Positions 10,928 through 21,476 are shown, numbered from the stretch's first letter. The stretch: DNA of 64,000 bases from Adiantum capillus-veneris (GCA_014529385.2 CM043944.1:53061268-53125267); one strand, 5' to 3'. The notes: generated by a model not told the origin, from the sequence alone. Numbers and translations: made by a program.

Positions 10928-12013
10928 GTGAAATCACAGTTCACAGAACAACAAATCCCCATAGACTTACACGCTGCACCTGAAGATTTCAAATCCTACA
11001 CCACAGAGGAACGTAAGGTTGTGCATACAAAGGCTCAAATAAAACCTATTGATGAAAGCAATGGAGTTTATGATGGTCCTGTGAGAATTAAGAAAATAGA
11101 GTTAGCAGACCCAAGAGAAGAGTCCAAACCTGTTTTCATTGCCCACGATTTGACAGAGACTGAGGAGTGTGTACTTAAAGAACTTCTCAAGGAATTCAGG
11201 GATATATTTTCTTGGACATATCATGATATGAAAGGTGTTCCACCTTCATTGGTGCAACACACAATCCCCATGAATAGCATGGGTAAACTAGTTCAGCAAT
11301 GACTCTACCCAATGAATCCTAAATATGCAAAGTTCATTCAAGAAGAGATTGAAAAGCTTGTGAAATGCGAATTGATATACCCTAGTGAGCACTCAGAATG
11401 GGTGTCTCCAATAGTGATTATGCCAAAAAAGAATGGGAAACTTAGAGTGTGCGTGGATCTCAAGAAGGTCAATGCGGCCACTAGGAGGAACCATTACCCC
11501 TTGCCATATTCAGAACATGTGCTTGAAAGAGTTGCAAGAAGGAAGCTTATAGCTTTTTAGATGGCTACTCTGGCTACAACCAAATCACAATTGCACTAGA
11601 GGACCAAGCTAAAATGGCTTTTATAACCGAATTTGGAGTGTTCGCATTTTGTGTTATGGATTTTGGCTTAACCAATGCCCCTGCTACCTTCCAAAGATTA
11701 ATTTAAACATTGATCTTAGAGAATATTTGAGGGAGTTTTGTGAAGCTTTCTTAGTGTTTATTCCTCTTTGAAAGAACATCTATCATGCTTACAAAAAGTG
11801 TTTGAGAAGTGCAGATTGTATCACATCTCCTTAAACCCTTTCAAATGCCAATTTTGGGTTAAACATGGAGTCATTTTTGGACATATAGTGTCCAAAAATG
11901 CCATTTCCACAGATGCTGAATTGCCACCACCTACAAACTATAAAGGAGTTCAAAGATTCATGGGCCATGTTGGTTATTACCGATGGTTTACTCTATTTTT
12001 TCTTTTGAGATAG
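10928..12013 (+). pseudogene. gypsy C reverse transcriptase (broken)
   Basis: Begins with a conserved lead-in (LKELLKEFRDIFSWTYHDMK near 11170-11230), then YPMNPKYAKFIQEEIEKL, SEWVSPIVIMPKKNGKLRVC (11395-11450), FLDGYSGYNQI (after a frameshift near 11556) and FGLTNAPATFQRLI (11660-11702). The YxDD catalytic motif expected near 11740-11755 is not visible: FCEAFL occurs there with a stop and a shift. VYSSLKEHLSCLQKVFEKC and FWVKHGVIFGHIVS follow. Stops at 11301, near 11704 and near 12010. The SEWVSPIV...RVCVDLKKVNAATRR pattern is typical of plant Tat/Athila-type gypsy. Confidence 0.85.
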
Positions 12014-12114
12014 CTCGTCCTTTGTACAAGCTTCTTATTTAGTTCCACTGGACCACGGAGTGTGACCATGATTACAAGTCATTGGAAAAGACCTTGGCAA
12101 GTGCTCCTATTTTA

Positions 12115-12410
12115 TGAGTGCCCGAAATTTTCCATGTGCATATTGATGCATCGAACTTTTCTATTGAGTGTAGTGTGTTCTAGCTCAACCAGGAGAACAT
12201 AAATTGGACTACCCCATTAGCTTTGCAAGTCGTCAATTGAATGATGCCAAGAGAAACTACACCACTACGGAGCGAGAAGGTTTAGCTATGATTTACACAG
12301 TGAAGAAATTTTGCTACTACCTTCTTGCCAACAAGTTTGTTTTCTATGTGGATCATCAAGCCTTGTTGTATCTAGTAAATAAACCTTGTTTCATGGGAAG
12401 AATTACATGA
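12115..12410 (+). pseudogene. gypsy C RNase H (broken)
   Basis: HIDASNFSIECVL (12140-12180, first catalytic Asp), a stop near 12181, then YPISFASRQLNDAKRNYTTT and EREGLAMIYTVKKF, with VDHQALLYLVNK at 12347-12382. This is the usual RNase H order after gypsy RT. The region after 12410 is degraded. Confidence 0.82.
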
Positions 12411-12591
12411 TAGTTGTTAATTCTCCTTGAGTTTGATTTTACCGTTGTGGTGAGACCTGGTAAAAGACATGTCATGGCGGATCATTTGTCTCGCATACCC
12501 AATGGTGAAGCCCCTACTAGAGTCGATGTGATGAATTGCCCAATACTTCTCTATTCCTAGTCGAAACCATACCTGAATGGAGTGAGAAGAT
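12411..12591 (+). pseudogene. gypsy C RNase H-integrase connector
   Basis: Contains RPGKRHVMADHLSR-like residues near 12455-12495, the usual motif at the RNase H end, followed by shifted frames. Confidence 0.55.
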
Positions 12592-13870
12592 TTGAACTTT
12601 CTAGTGAATGTTTTTCCACCCAAAGAGCTCCGTAAGGACATAGCTCAAAAACTGTTAAAAGAATGTGAACCTTATTCTCTCATTGCAAGAACTCTCTACA
12701 GGCTAGGAAAGGATGATATTCTTAGACGTTGTGCCCGTGAAGATGAGTATTTATACATTCTGCAAGAAGCCCACATGGCTATAGCCGACGAAGGACATTT
12801 CTCAGGGGAACTAATAGCTAGAAAGGTGTTGCAATCAGGCTATTGGTGGCCTACCTTATTCAAAGATGCATCGCTTTTTGCAAAATTATGTGATGAATGC
12901 CAACATTACAAGATGACTCAATGAAAGGATAAGATGCCCTTACATCCTGTTAAAGTGACTCAACCATTTGAAAAATGGGGGTTGGACTTTGTAGGCCCAA
13001 TTAGTCCGGCAGCTTGTAGCACTCAATCTTGATATATTATCGTTGCCACTGACTATGTGACAAAGTGAGCGGAATCCAGGGTGACACATAAGGCTGATGC
13101 TAGGTCAACTACCTGGTTTCTCTTTGAGAACATTATTACAATATTTGGTTGTCCCTTTGAGATTGTGAGTGAAAATGGCACTCATTTTATCAATGGAGTG
13201 ATAAAAGAACTCACTACCAACTTCATGATAGCTCACCATAAGCCACACCTTATTATCCACAAGCAAATGGACAAGCTGAGAGCACCAACAAGACCTTAAT
13301 CTCTATCTTGACCAAAATGGTGGAAGCTCATCGCACAGATTGGGATTTGAAGCTGACTTCAACGCCCTATGGGCTTATTGTACTTCTTACAAAGTGGCTA
13401 TAAAATGTACACCATTCAAAATGGTATATGGCCAACAAGCAGTTATGCCATGGGAGTTTATAATTCCTAGTCTACGTGTAGCTTCACAAGAAGGTTGGGA
13501 TGGTAACCCTTTAGTTGAGCGCTTATATATCCTTGAAAGGTTAGATGAAGAAAGGCAATTGGCTGTGCAAAAGGAACCTGTGGAGAAAGATAGGAGGAAG
13601 AAATGGTATGACCATCATCTAAAGAACAAAGATATCAATGTTGGTGATAAAGTCCTTATGAATGGAGTGTGTAACGAAAAGAAAAAGTTGAAATATGCAG
13701 GAAAAGGACCATATAGAGTATGTGAAATCACTCCACAAGGCACCATTCATGTGGAGACTCTTGATGGAGTTGAAACCATTGGATTCCTCAATGGTCATGC
13801 ATGCTGGAACTATGGAGGGAAACATAAACCTTGGATGCAGGTGGATGTTGGCAACCAAATGCACTATTGA
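12592..13870 (+). pseudogene. gypsy C integrase (broken)
   Basis: H2C2 zinc-binding part: HFSGELIARKVLQSGYWWP and CDECQHYKMTQ (12795-12920). Core: EKWGLDFVGPISP (12970-13010), then stops at 13032 and near 13068, FGCPFEIVSENGTHF near 13145-13190 with the usual second catalytic Asp replaced by Glu or Asn in SENG, and ALWAYCTSYKVAIKCTPFKM (13365-13430) with VYGQQAVMPWE. The C-terminal part ends KLKYAGKGPYRVCEI and GHACWNYGGK. At least four breaks. There is no chromodomain, consistent with a non-chromovirus. Confidence 0.85.
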
Positions 13871-13988
13871 TTGGGGTATTGATAGTGTCACGACGCGACC
13901 ACCCACTCTTACCCCTATCATTGAAGCAAAGTCACCTATGCTGCAGACTCTCGTGAAATTGTAGAATAGCCAAGATTCACAAACCAAA

Positions 13989-14612
13989 GTGATTAACTCG
14001 TCCTTGTCGGGTGCCCATGAACCCAACACTTCAACACTTGTAGTTGTAGCAAGCAGTAATATTGCAAGTACTCAACCTACACGACCTAAGAGTACATATC
14101 ATTGGGACCCCAAGGCCTTACTTCCAGATACCTCAACCTTTCTATCCATTTCAAGAAAAAATTATCATGGAAAACCAAGAGCGCGCTCTACGAGAGTCAA
14201 GACCAAATCGCGATGGATTCCAAAACGACTATTAGAAGCCCAAGGCTACTATGATGAAAATGATCAAATTTGGGTACCTAAATGTAAAATGTGTCTTTTT
14301 CTATCACCTAAAAAACCATGTGAGTCAATCAGTGTAACTCCAAAGCCAATGGAAGACCGTGGAAAGGGAAAGATCACAAAATGCTACACACCTATCCCAG
14401 AGCTAGTTTGGGTTCCAAGGAAAAACCACATTATTCCACCTCGCTTAGGAAGGGGGGAGTCCCATGAATCTTGTAGCTCCTCATGTAATGCATCCATAGA
14501 GGTAAAAGCTTCTCCACAGCCTCCACCTACAATAGTGGACCTCCATGAAGCTACAAAGGAAATCACACCTCCCAATGTTCAACAATCACCTGATGAACCA
14601 CTTCAAGTTTGA
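13989..14612 (+). CDS. post-pol ORF of gypsy C, unknown function
   Basis: An open frame of 207 codons, MINSSLSGAHEPNT to SPDEPLQV, downstream of integrase in the same orientation. It is basic and Pro/Ser-rich, with a WDPKALLPDT segment and a Cys pair CKMC near its middle. There is no transmembrane segment or signal peptide, so it does not look like the env-like ORF of Athila. It may be the eroded C-terminal extension of pol, since a frame runs into it from 13870 with one stop, or an accessory ORF. Confidence 0.45.
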   Translation: MINSSLSGAHEPNTSTLVVVASSNIASTQPTRPKSTYHWDPKALLPDTSTFLSISRKNYHGKPRARSTRVKTKSRWIPKRLLEAQGYYDENDQIWVPKCKMCLFLSPKKPCESISVTPKPMEDRGKGKITKCYTPIPELVWVPRKNHIIPPRLGRGESHESCSSSCNASIEVKASPQPPPTIVDLHEATKEITPPNVQQSPDEPLQV

Positions 14613-15053
14613 TCCGGGAAGAGTACCTTACCACACTTGCAACTTGATGAGGCACCTAAGGTAATAGAAAACTAATGGAAAAAATCCTCACATATTACCA
14701 ACTAGAACAATTGGTTTCAAAGGGTGACAATCACATTTCAAACAGTATGAACTACTCAAGGAAGGGGGAGTCCTCACTCACGTCAATATTTTGGATCCCC
14801 ATCCTCTTAAATTTCTTTCCTAGCATCTGAACTCTGCAATTGAGGGACTGTATATACATAGCCGTATACTAGTTTTAGCAAACAAAAAAAATAAATAAAT
14901 AACAAATAGTAAAAGAACAAGAGCAACTACCAACAAGAGAACACCCTATCAGGTCCTACACATAAGTCCAAATTCACCATGTCACATCAAGTAGCACACA
15001 AAAACAACTCTTATGTTTTGAAGACCTAACCAAATCTATCTGTATTCTCAAAG
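14613..15053 (+). other. gypsy C region without recognisable gene
   Basis: Contains a purine-rich AAGGAAGGGGGAG at 14758-14770 and an A-rich run near 14880-14910. The purine tract could be an internal polypurine primer, but no LTR starts beside it. Confidence 0.4.
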
Positions 15054-15476
15054 ATGGCTAGCTCACCAGAGGCATGTGCTTCTATTTTTGATGAAAGGTA
15101 CCCTTTTTATTTCTCTCAAGTATTTCACATCTGTTACCATGTACTTTGTTGCGAATGGGATTTGGTAGAGAGACTTGCGCATGAGAGAAATTTTGAGGAG
15201 TTAGAATGGCTGATATGGCTATGGATAACTAGTGATCCCTACCCATTAGCGAACATTTCTCCAATGGCACATGCTTATTCTTTTGCACAAGATGAGTATC
15301 CACACATAGCGAGATTCTTGATTAACACACTTGCGCAAGAGGATGATGAAGAAGAGATGATAGAGACCGAGGATGACTATGGCTAAACCAAAAATGATTT
15401 CGTTTATCTAGATGATGAGGATAGAGGCCTAGCCTTAGGGATGCCACCCGGTTTATATAATATCCTCTTTCCTTGA
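15054..15476 (+). pseudogene. acidic accessory ORF of gypsy C, unknown
   Basis: The ATG at 15054 sits in good plant context (AAAGATGGCT). The frame gives 110 residues, MASSPEACASIFDERYPFYF to ETEDDYG, then a TAA at 15384-15386, and stays open to 15476 (TKNDFVYLDDEDRGLALG and a short tail). The N-terminal half is aromatic and Cys/Trp-rich with predicted helices (VERLAHERNFEELEWLIWLW); the C-terminal half is strongly acidic. I recognise no family. It is too soluble-looking for an envelope protein. The position at the 3' end of a large gypsy element suggests an element-encoded extra protein, but a captured host fragment cannot be excluded. Confidence 0.45.
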
Positions 15477-16189
15477 TTCTAAAAGGGACGACAGATAGGT
15501 AGGTTAGGGATCTGGATTGTGTTTTGAGTTTGTTTTCTAGGAGTTTTTATTTTTTCACACTGACATGCCTCCTCGAGGTATATTTCATTGTTGTTTGATA
15601 TTGATATGTAGGACTTATATGGATTTCCATCCACATGGCTGAGAACATCTGCTGCGATGAAATGAGCAACTCCATACCTCCAGGTGTACTACTTTCCATG
15701 ATTCATAATGGTGGATATGTATAATTGCTAATTGTGATTTTTCATGGTTTGTTTGAGTACAATAGTTATGTTTGTTATCTGCCATTATAGATGTATAAAG
15801 TTATCTTTCCTTAAGTTGATTGAACTAGAGTTTAATCTTATAGATGAGCCTTGAGATTAGGAGACCGTGACTTTCGGTTAACACATTTACTTGACCACTA
15901 GTCCTAGTCGATAAAATTATCTGAGTGTTTGAGACCTTAGGAATCTCTTAGGCATAGAGAAGCTTGCTCACTTAAACAACAAAAGACACCAGCGAGAATA
16001 CCAAGAAAATGGAAGCAAAAAACATAAGTGTCACAAATGAAAAATCTTACATTGGAAGAGAAATCCTAGCTTGATTTGGTACTTCACTCACATGTATTGT
16101 CTATGGTACTAGAGCCCTAGAGTTTCCCAGTGTGGGCGCTTTTCCTTGAGAAGCAAAAAGCCTCAGACATACAAAATAAGCACACACGT
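15477..16189. other. downstream part of gypsy C or its flank, no gene
   Basis: AT-rich DNA with no ORF, LTR or primer site that I can see. No copy of the 4197-4872 LTR lies here, so the 3' end of C is missing or was removed. It ends at the ACGT target duplication of element D. Confidence 0.5.
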
Positions 16190-16251
16190 TGTGAGCGGGA
16201 TGGAAACACACACAACGCCTCTATAACGACCCGACACACACTCTTGGAAAG

Positions 16252-16327
<76 letters not shown>

Positions 16328-16424
16328 TGGGGTACCACTCGGCTTAGACAACACACCTGGCCGAGACAGGGAACACACCTCTGGAGTGAGAGGAGAGAGA
16401 CTATCCACTTGTCCACTCCACACG

Positions 16425-16459
<35 letters not shown>

Positions 16460-17401
16460 AAAAAACTAAGCTCAAAAGAGGATAATTTTTGATGTTTAGA
16501 TACAATTGAGCTTGGGCCAACACCAATGGGGCAAATAGCTCACACAATATGGGTAAAATAAGCCAGATACAATCACAAACTGGAGCAGAAACTTCGCTCA
16601 TAGGAGAAACTTACACAGAAAAACAGCAGGAAAAGAGTGAGTAATTTGGAAAAATGGACAGCACCATCGCGTCCGGAACGGCCCAAAACCCCAGTCTACA
16701 ATGTCAAAGTGCTCAAATCCGACCTCGGATGAGCAGTTTACGGCCAAAACAAGCTCCAAAATGAGCAAAAACACACTTGCGGCTGTTCCTCCTCTCTTCT
16801 CCACGTTTTTTCTGGTCTCCTCTCAGTTTTTTCAGTTCCCACACTTAGCTTTATTACTTGGGCACCCTTGGCCTTTTAGATGAACTCAAACGGACCCCAA
16901 ACATGCCAAAAACTGACCTCGCAGTGCATAGTTATCATCTTTTTGCATCATCCGCACACCTAGCACTCAACTTTTTTTCATAATGCATCCCACCACCACA
17001 TGAAGTGGCCCCAAAATATGGTCCTCATGATGACCTTTCTGCATAATTATCACAAGAAAACATCCACGTTGTGTCCGTACTCATCCACGTGCAAGTATTG
17101 ACCCCATTCGGCCTCCTGACGCCACTAGATGCCATCTTACGCACCTGCTTACCTCATGTCGTTGGCCCGCGGATAGCTTCCTCGAGAAGTTTTAAGTGCT
17201 ACCAACTTCTCATTAATGTAGAGAAAACACACTGGTACTGGTAATAGTGAAAATCGATGCACTATGTACACCCTGTCCTACCTGTACACATGTGGGCCCC
17301 ACGTAACCACCTGGCTCTGAAAAATGGGCAATTCTTTATTTGATTCACCATGCATGTATATGTACATATGCGCAATCTCTTGCTCCAAAAAAGTTGTGAC
17401 A
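16190..17401 (-). repeat. 3' LTR of gypsy D (1212 bp)
   Basis: On the plus strand starts TGTGAGCGGG and ends TGACA, collinear with 20049-21189. It differs mainly by a long (CA)n at 16254-16325 and a second one at about 16430-16456. Confidence 0.9.
16254..16325. repeat. (CA)36 microsatellite in D 3' LTR
   Basis: Uninterrupted CA run of about 72 bases. The matching site in the 5' LTR (about 20110-20126) has only a few units after CACC. Confidence 0.95.
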
Positions 17402-17425
17402 TAATTTGCCCATCCCCTAGCCTGC
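17402..17425 (-). other. polypurine tract region of gypsy D
   Basis: Minus strand reads GGCTAGGGGATGGGCAAATT just before the 3' LTR, a purine-rich plus-strand primer position. Confidence 0.5.
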
Positions 17426-17429
17426 TAGA

Positions 17430-18662
17430 TCATTCATGATCAGCAGCAGCAAAAAGAGATATCAGACTCGCCGCATCACAGGTCTCCTCATCCCTCACCA
17501 ACCCTGCTTGATCCACAGACAGCTCATCTTGCTCCACCATCATCAATCTAGCATGATACAATTTAAGACGCAATCCATTTACCCTTGACTTATGTAGAAC
17601 ACCATCCAGGTTAGCCAGCTGATATGTGCCATTTGGAAAACACTCCACTACCTTGAAAGGGCCTACCCACTTAATTTGAAACTTCTTTTGGAAGGTGTTG
17701 TCGAGCTTACTGTTGTAGTGCAAAACCAAGTCATGTTTCTTGATACCCTTACTTTTGACCTTTTCATTTATCTTTGCCAAAGCCTTATCCTGCATCTTCC
17801 CATAATGCTCCAATGCGCTCATCCTATCCAACTGGACCTCTTGTAACTGCAAGAGCCTCTCTTTGAATGCATCACTAGGTGGCCCAAGCAACTTCTCTAA
17901 CATCTTGACCACAGGAAACTCTACCTCCACAAGCAATAGTGCTTCCTTTCCATACACCAAATGAAATGGAGTAAACCCTGTACCTGTCTTCACCGAAGTA
18001 CGGTAAGCCCATAATGCACTAGGCAATTCCAAATCCCAATTCTTTCCTTGGTGCTCTGTCACTTTAGAAAGAATTTGTACCAACTCACCATTGAATCTTT
18101 CATTTAAGCCATTACACTGCGGGTAATAAGGAGTGGTATGCTGGTGCCTAATCTTCATCTTTGTGCATAAGAAGTCTAGCATTTTAGCTCTAAATCCTAG
18201 CCCCTTATCTGAAAGTAGCTCTAATGGCACCCCAAACTTGCAACATATTTCATCATACACAAATTTTGCCACATCCTTTGCAGTGATCTGTTTTACTGCT
18301 ATAGCCTCTGCCCATCTAGAGAGATAGTCCACTGCCGTGATAGGTAACGGGCCTATTGCATCAATCCCCCACTTTTCAAACACATCAAACGCCATAATAG
18401 TTTTTCGTAGATCTGGCTTCAACACTCTCTTCCCAAATGCTTGACACCTATTGCAAGACCTACAACAATGGTGAACATCCTTGTGCAAACTAGGCCATAC
18501 ATACCCCTCTTGCAAAATCTTATGCAAGGTGATCTTTAGAGCAAAATGGCCACCACATGCGCCTTCATGATTCTCTTCCAACACTCTATAAAGCTCCTCT
18601 CGCCAAGGGACACGTCTCAACACGAGATCAGTCCCTTTCATGTATAAGACATCACCAATCAA
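17430..18662 (-). CDS. gypsy D integrase, open 410-codon frame
   Basis: An uninterrupted integrase. The zinc-binding part has HEGACGGHF and CRSCNRCQ. The core has EKWGIDAIGPLP (first Asp), LLSDKGLGF (second Asp) and QCNGLNERFNGEL (catalytic Glu), followed by LWAYRTSVKTGTGFTPFHLV, a C-terminal region with KWVGPFKVVE and a tail rich in acidic residues. About ten residues usually found between PITA and VDYLSRW are missing, so the core may not fold. There is no chromodomain. The first Met is not a natural start: the frame begins at the deletion join with gag, so the product would have been the pol C-terminus. Confidence 0.88.
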   Translation of the reverse strand: MIGDVLYMKGTDLVLRRVPWREELYRVLEENHEGACGGHFALKITLHKILQEGYVWPSLHKDVHHCCRSCNRCQAFGKRVLKPDLRKTIMAFDVFEKWGIDAIGPLPITAVDYLSRWAEAIAVKQITAKDVAKFVYDEICCKFGVPLELLSDKGLGFRAKMLDFLCTKMKIRHQHTTPYYPQCNGLNERFNGELVQILSKVTEHQGKNWDLELPSALWAYRTSVKTGTGFTPFHLVYGKEALLLVEVEFPVVKMLEKLLGPPSDAFKERLLQLQEVQLDRMSALEHYGKMQDKALAKINEKVKSKGIKKHDLVLHYNSKLDNTFQKKFQIKWVGPFKVVECFPNGTYQLANLDGVLHKSRVNGLRLKLYHARLMMVEQDELSVDQAGLVRDEETCDAASLISLFAAADHE

Positions 18663-18665
18663 TTT

Positions 18666-18983
18666 TTACCTGTATGCTCTACGCACCAAACCTTGTACTT
18701 CTTGCCACACTTTGTCACGATCTTCTATCTTCACAAACTCCACTTCCAACCCATGTTGTAGATTGTCCCAACTCAACCTTACAGGTGGATCAACCACACG
18801 CAACTCCTCTTCAAATGCTTTAGACCAAACTCGTGCATCACTCTTCAAACAAATTTGGAGAAGGCGTAACATCTGCACAGGGTCATGAATCTAGTTGCTA
18901 ATGCAGGCAACCTCCATCTTTTCCAAAAATTCTTCCACATCTTCATCACTTCTTCCATGAAACTCCGAATAAGAGAAATCCAT
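18666..18983 (-). pseudogene. gypsy D gag N-terminal part (truncated)
   Basis: The ATG at 18981-18983 begins MDFSYSEFHGRSDEDVEEFL. A TAG near 18890 follows CISN, then the frame continues IHDPVQMLRLLQICLKSDAR to LVRRAYR and stops. The W...L pattern and LEVEFVKIEDRDKVWQEV resemble the start of a Retrotrans_gag domain. Integrase sequence follows within about 10 bases, where about 3 kb of gag-pol should be. Confidence 0.72.
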
Positions 18984-20027
18984 TGCTACCCAAGTTATAA
19001 TGCTTTGAGAACCCCTTCGAACACACATGCAAGAACCCAAAACTTCTCACTACCCAATCCCCAGAAACTTCAATGGAGCTCAACTTTAGATAAGGACAAA
19101 CGCATGCACATCAAATGAGTTTTCATAGTTGATCATCGGAATTACAACAGGAAAACGACATTCCAAGATCTCTCGTAATCTTCTTGGCCCGAACATAAAG
19201 ACTAGGCGCTGCTAGAAAAAATCTTCCTGGACACATGAACATTTATCTGGATTCTCTGAGTTAAATGAAAAGGAGTGAATTGAGGGCCATTTTGATCATC
19301 CATTAAAGCCAACCATGAAGCTCCCAAGAAGGCACACGTGACTTAACCTCTGATTTTGCCAAAATTTCAGCAGCATAATAGCATAAATGGCTCAAAAGAC
19401 CAAGAAACCAGCCATCATAACTTGGAAAAATTTTGACAGGGTTTCCCCTGAAGTAGAGCAGTAGGAACCCAAAATATAGACTATATATGTATGCATAAAC
19501 TGCCAACAATAGAACTCAAGCATCAAGTAGGAATCACTAGTACATAGCCTATGGCGAGGTCACGAAAAGGGTACTCTAGCTACCTGTATCACCGAAAGGA
19601 TCTCCACATTTGAGAATCCCCCAACTCAATAAAAACCTCACGCTATCGACCCTCACACGAAGGCTAATGCAAATTGCGTATAGTCAAGTCTTAGAAATGA
19701 CTATCTTCCAGACCAAGTCTCAGAAATGGCTGGGACTGCTAAATAAAACCATATATGGCTCCACAAAGGCGTACCATGGCAGTTTCCACAAGTAACGTAC
19801 AATCCAACAGAAAATGCACTCAAACAGGCGCCAAGTGACGCATGCCCACAACAACTGCATGGACATCAATGCTAGTATATCACTGTACTTCAGCTACCTG
19901 TACCTGTGTGAATCACCTGTACCTGTACCTGTCCCTGTAACCTGTAACCTGTAACCTGTAATCTGCAACCTGCAACCTGTAATCCCGAATCTCGAAGCTT
20001 GAAGCAAAAGGTACTCGAAGAAGATCC
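18984..20027 (-). other. gypsy D leader (no gene)
   Basis: About 1 kb between primer site and gag. It has no long ORF. Near the primer site lies a tandem CCTGTA/AACCTGT array (19902-19982). Confidence 0.65.
19902..19982. repeat. CCTGTA/AACCTGT short tandem array
   Basis: About a dozen units of 6-7 bp (ACCTGT, AACCTGT, AACCTGC), slightly diverged, in the D leader 50-130 bp from the primer site. Confidence 0.85.
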
Positions 20028-20042
20028 TCCGTGGGGGCGCCA
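20028..20042 (-). other. primer-binding site of gypsy D
   Basis: Minus strand TGGCGCCCCCACGG lies 6 bases inside the 5' LTR. TGGCGCC is the usual gypsy primer-site core. Confidence 0.72.
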
Positions 20043-20048
20043 AAAGAA

Positions 20049-21189
20049 TGTGAGCGGGATGGAAACACACACAACGCCTCTATAACTACCTGACACACAC
20101 GCTTGGGAAGATACACCCACACACACTATGGGGCACCACTCGGTTTAGACAACACACCTGGCCGAGACAGGGAACACACCTCTGGAGTGAGAGGAGAGAG
20201 ACTATCCACTTGCCCACTCCACACGGACACACACACACACACACACCCAAAAAACTCAGCTCAAAAGAGGATAATTTATGATGTTTAGATACAATTGAGC
20301 TTGGGCCAACACCAATGGGGCAAATAGCTCACACAATATGGGTAAAATAAGCCAGATACAATCACAAACTAGAGCAGAAACTTCGCTCATAGGAGAAACT
20401 TACACAGAAAAATAGCAGGAAAAGAGTGAGTAATTTGGAAAAATGGACAGCACCATCGCGTCCGGAACGGCCCAAAACCCCAGTCTACAATGTCAAAGTG
20501 CTCAAATCCGACCTCGGATGAGCAATTTACGACCAAAACAAGCTCCAAAATGAGCAAAAACACCCCTGCGATTGTTCCTCCTCTCTTCTCCACGTTTTTT
20601 CTGGTCTCCTCTCTGTTTTTTCAGTTGTCACACTTAGCTTTATTATTTGGGCACCCTTGGCCTTTTAGATGACCTCAAACGGACCCCGAACATGCCAAAA
20701 ACTGACCTCGCAGTGCATAGTTATCACCTTTTTGCATCATCCGCACACCTGGCACTCAACTTTTGTCCATAATGCATCCCACCACCACGTGAAGTGGCCC
20801 CAAAATATGGTCCTCATGATGACCTTTCTGCATAATAATCACAAGAAAACATCCACATTGTGTCCGTACTCATCCACGTGCAAGTATTGACCCCATTCGG
20901 CTTCCTGACGCCACTAGATGCCATCTGATGCACCTGCTTACCTCATGTCGTCGGCCCGCGGATAGCTTCCTCGAGAAGTTTTAAGTGCTACCAACTCCTC
21001 ATTATTGTAGAAAAAACACACTGGTACTGGTAATAGTGAAATCGATGCACTATGTACACCCTGTCCTACCTGTACACATGTGGGCCCCACGTAACCACCT
21101 GGCTCTGAAAAATGGGCAATTCTTTATTTGATGCACCATGCATGTATATGTACATATGCGCAATCTCTTGCTCCAAAAATCTCCTGACA
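20049..21189 (-). repeat. 5' LTR of gypsy D (1141 bp)
   Basis: Starts TGTGAGCGGG and ends TGACA, followed by ACGT. Collinear with 16190-17401 with scattered single-base differences and a much shorter (CA)n. Confidence 0.9.
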
Positions 21190-21193
21190 ACGT

Positions 21194-21288
21194 CAAATGA
21201 TTGAGAACCAAAGTTTAAAAAGAAAGAAAAAAATGACATTTAAAAGACTTCCATCGAGCTCACAGTTAAAATTTCAAGCATTTGTTTG
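21194..21288. other. short spacer between elements D and E
   Basis: About 95 bp of A-rich DNA separating two independent insertions. It ends in the GTTTG target duplication of E. Confidence 0.7.
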
Positions 21289-21461
21289 TGAAGGGGATCG
21301 GGGAGCACCACAGACGGAGAGTGAGAGAGAGAGAAGGAGACACACACACGATGTGGGTGGGGAGACTCAAAGAGTGAGCAGCCCCCTATACACTTTTGCT
21401 ATGTATAAGGTATACAAGTCAGTGGGCGGTCGGGCAAGGCACATGCGCCTCTACCCCAACA
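21289..21461 (-). repeat. 3' LTR of copia E (173 bp)
   Basis: On the plus strand runs TGAAGGGGATCGGGG to CCCCAACA. Contains short (GA)n and (CA)n tracts. It lacks a block near the middle-right (CCAGACTCTGGGCAG type) present in the other LTR. Confidence 0.9.
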
Positions 21462-21476
21462 ACCTCCCACTTAAAG
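21462..21476 (-). other. polypurine tract of copia E
   Basis: Minus strand CTTTAAGTGGGAGGT immediately precedes the 3' LTR. Confidence 0.75.

Larger units (their letters stand above)
16190..21189 (-). mobile_element. Ty3/gypsy D, internal-deletion derivative
   Basis: Direct LTRs at 16190-17401 and 20049-21189 flank 2.65 kb carrying a gag start and an integrase on the minus strand. Primer site TGGCGCCCCC lies next to the right-hand (5') LTR. A 4-bp ACGT flanks both ends (16186-16189 and 21190-21193). Most of gag, protease, RT and RNase H are absent. The two LTRs look almost identical apart from a (CA)n tract, so insertion was fairly recent. Confidence 0.9.

Noticed and set aside
16117-16492. 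Val-Cys and Thr-His repeat frames
   Set aside because: Translation of the (CA)n tract in the D LTR.
17430-18662. A 410-residue host gene
   Set aside because: It is a gypsy integrase with zinc-binding and DDE motifs, between matching LTRs.
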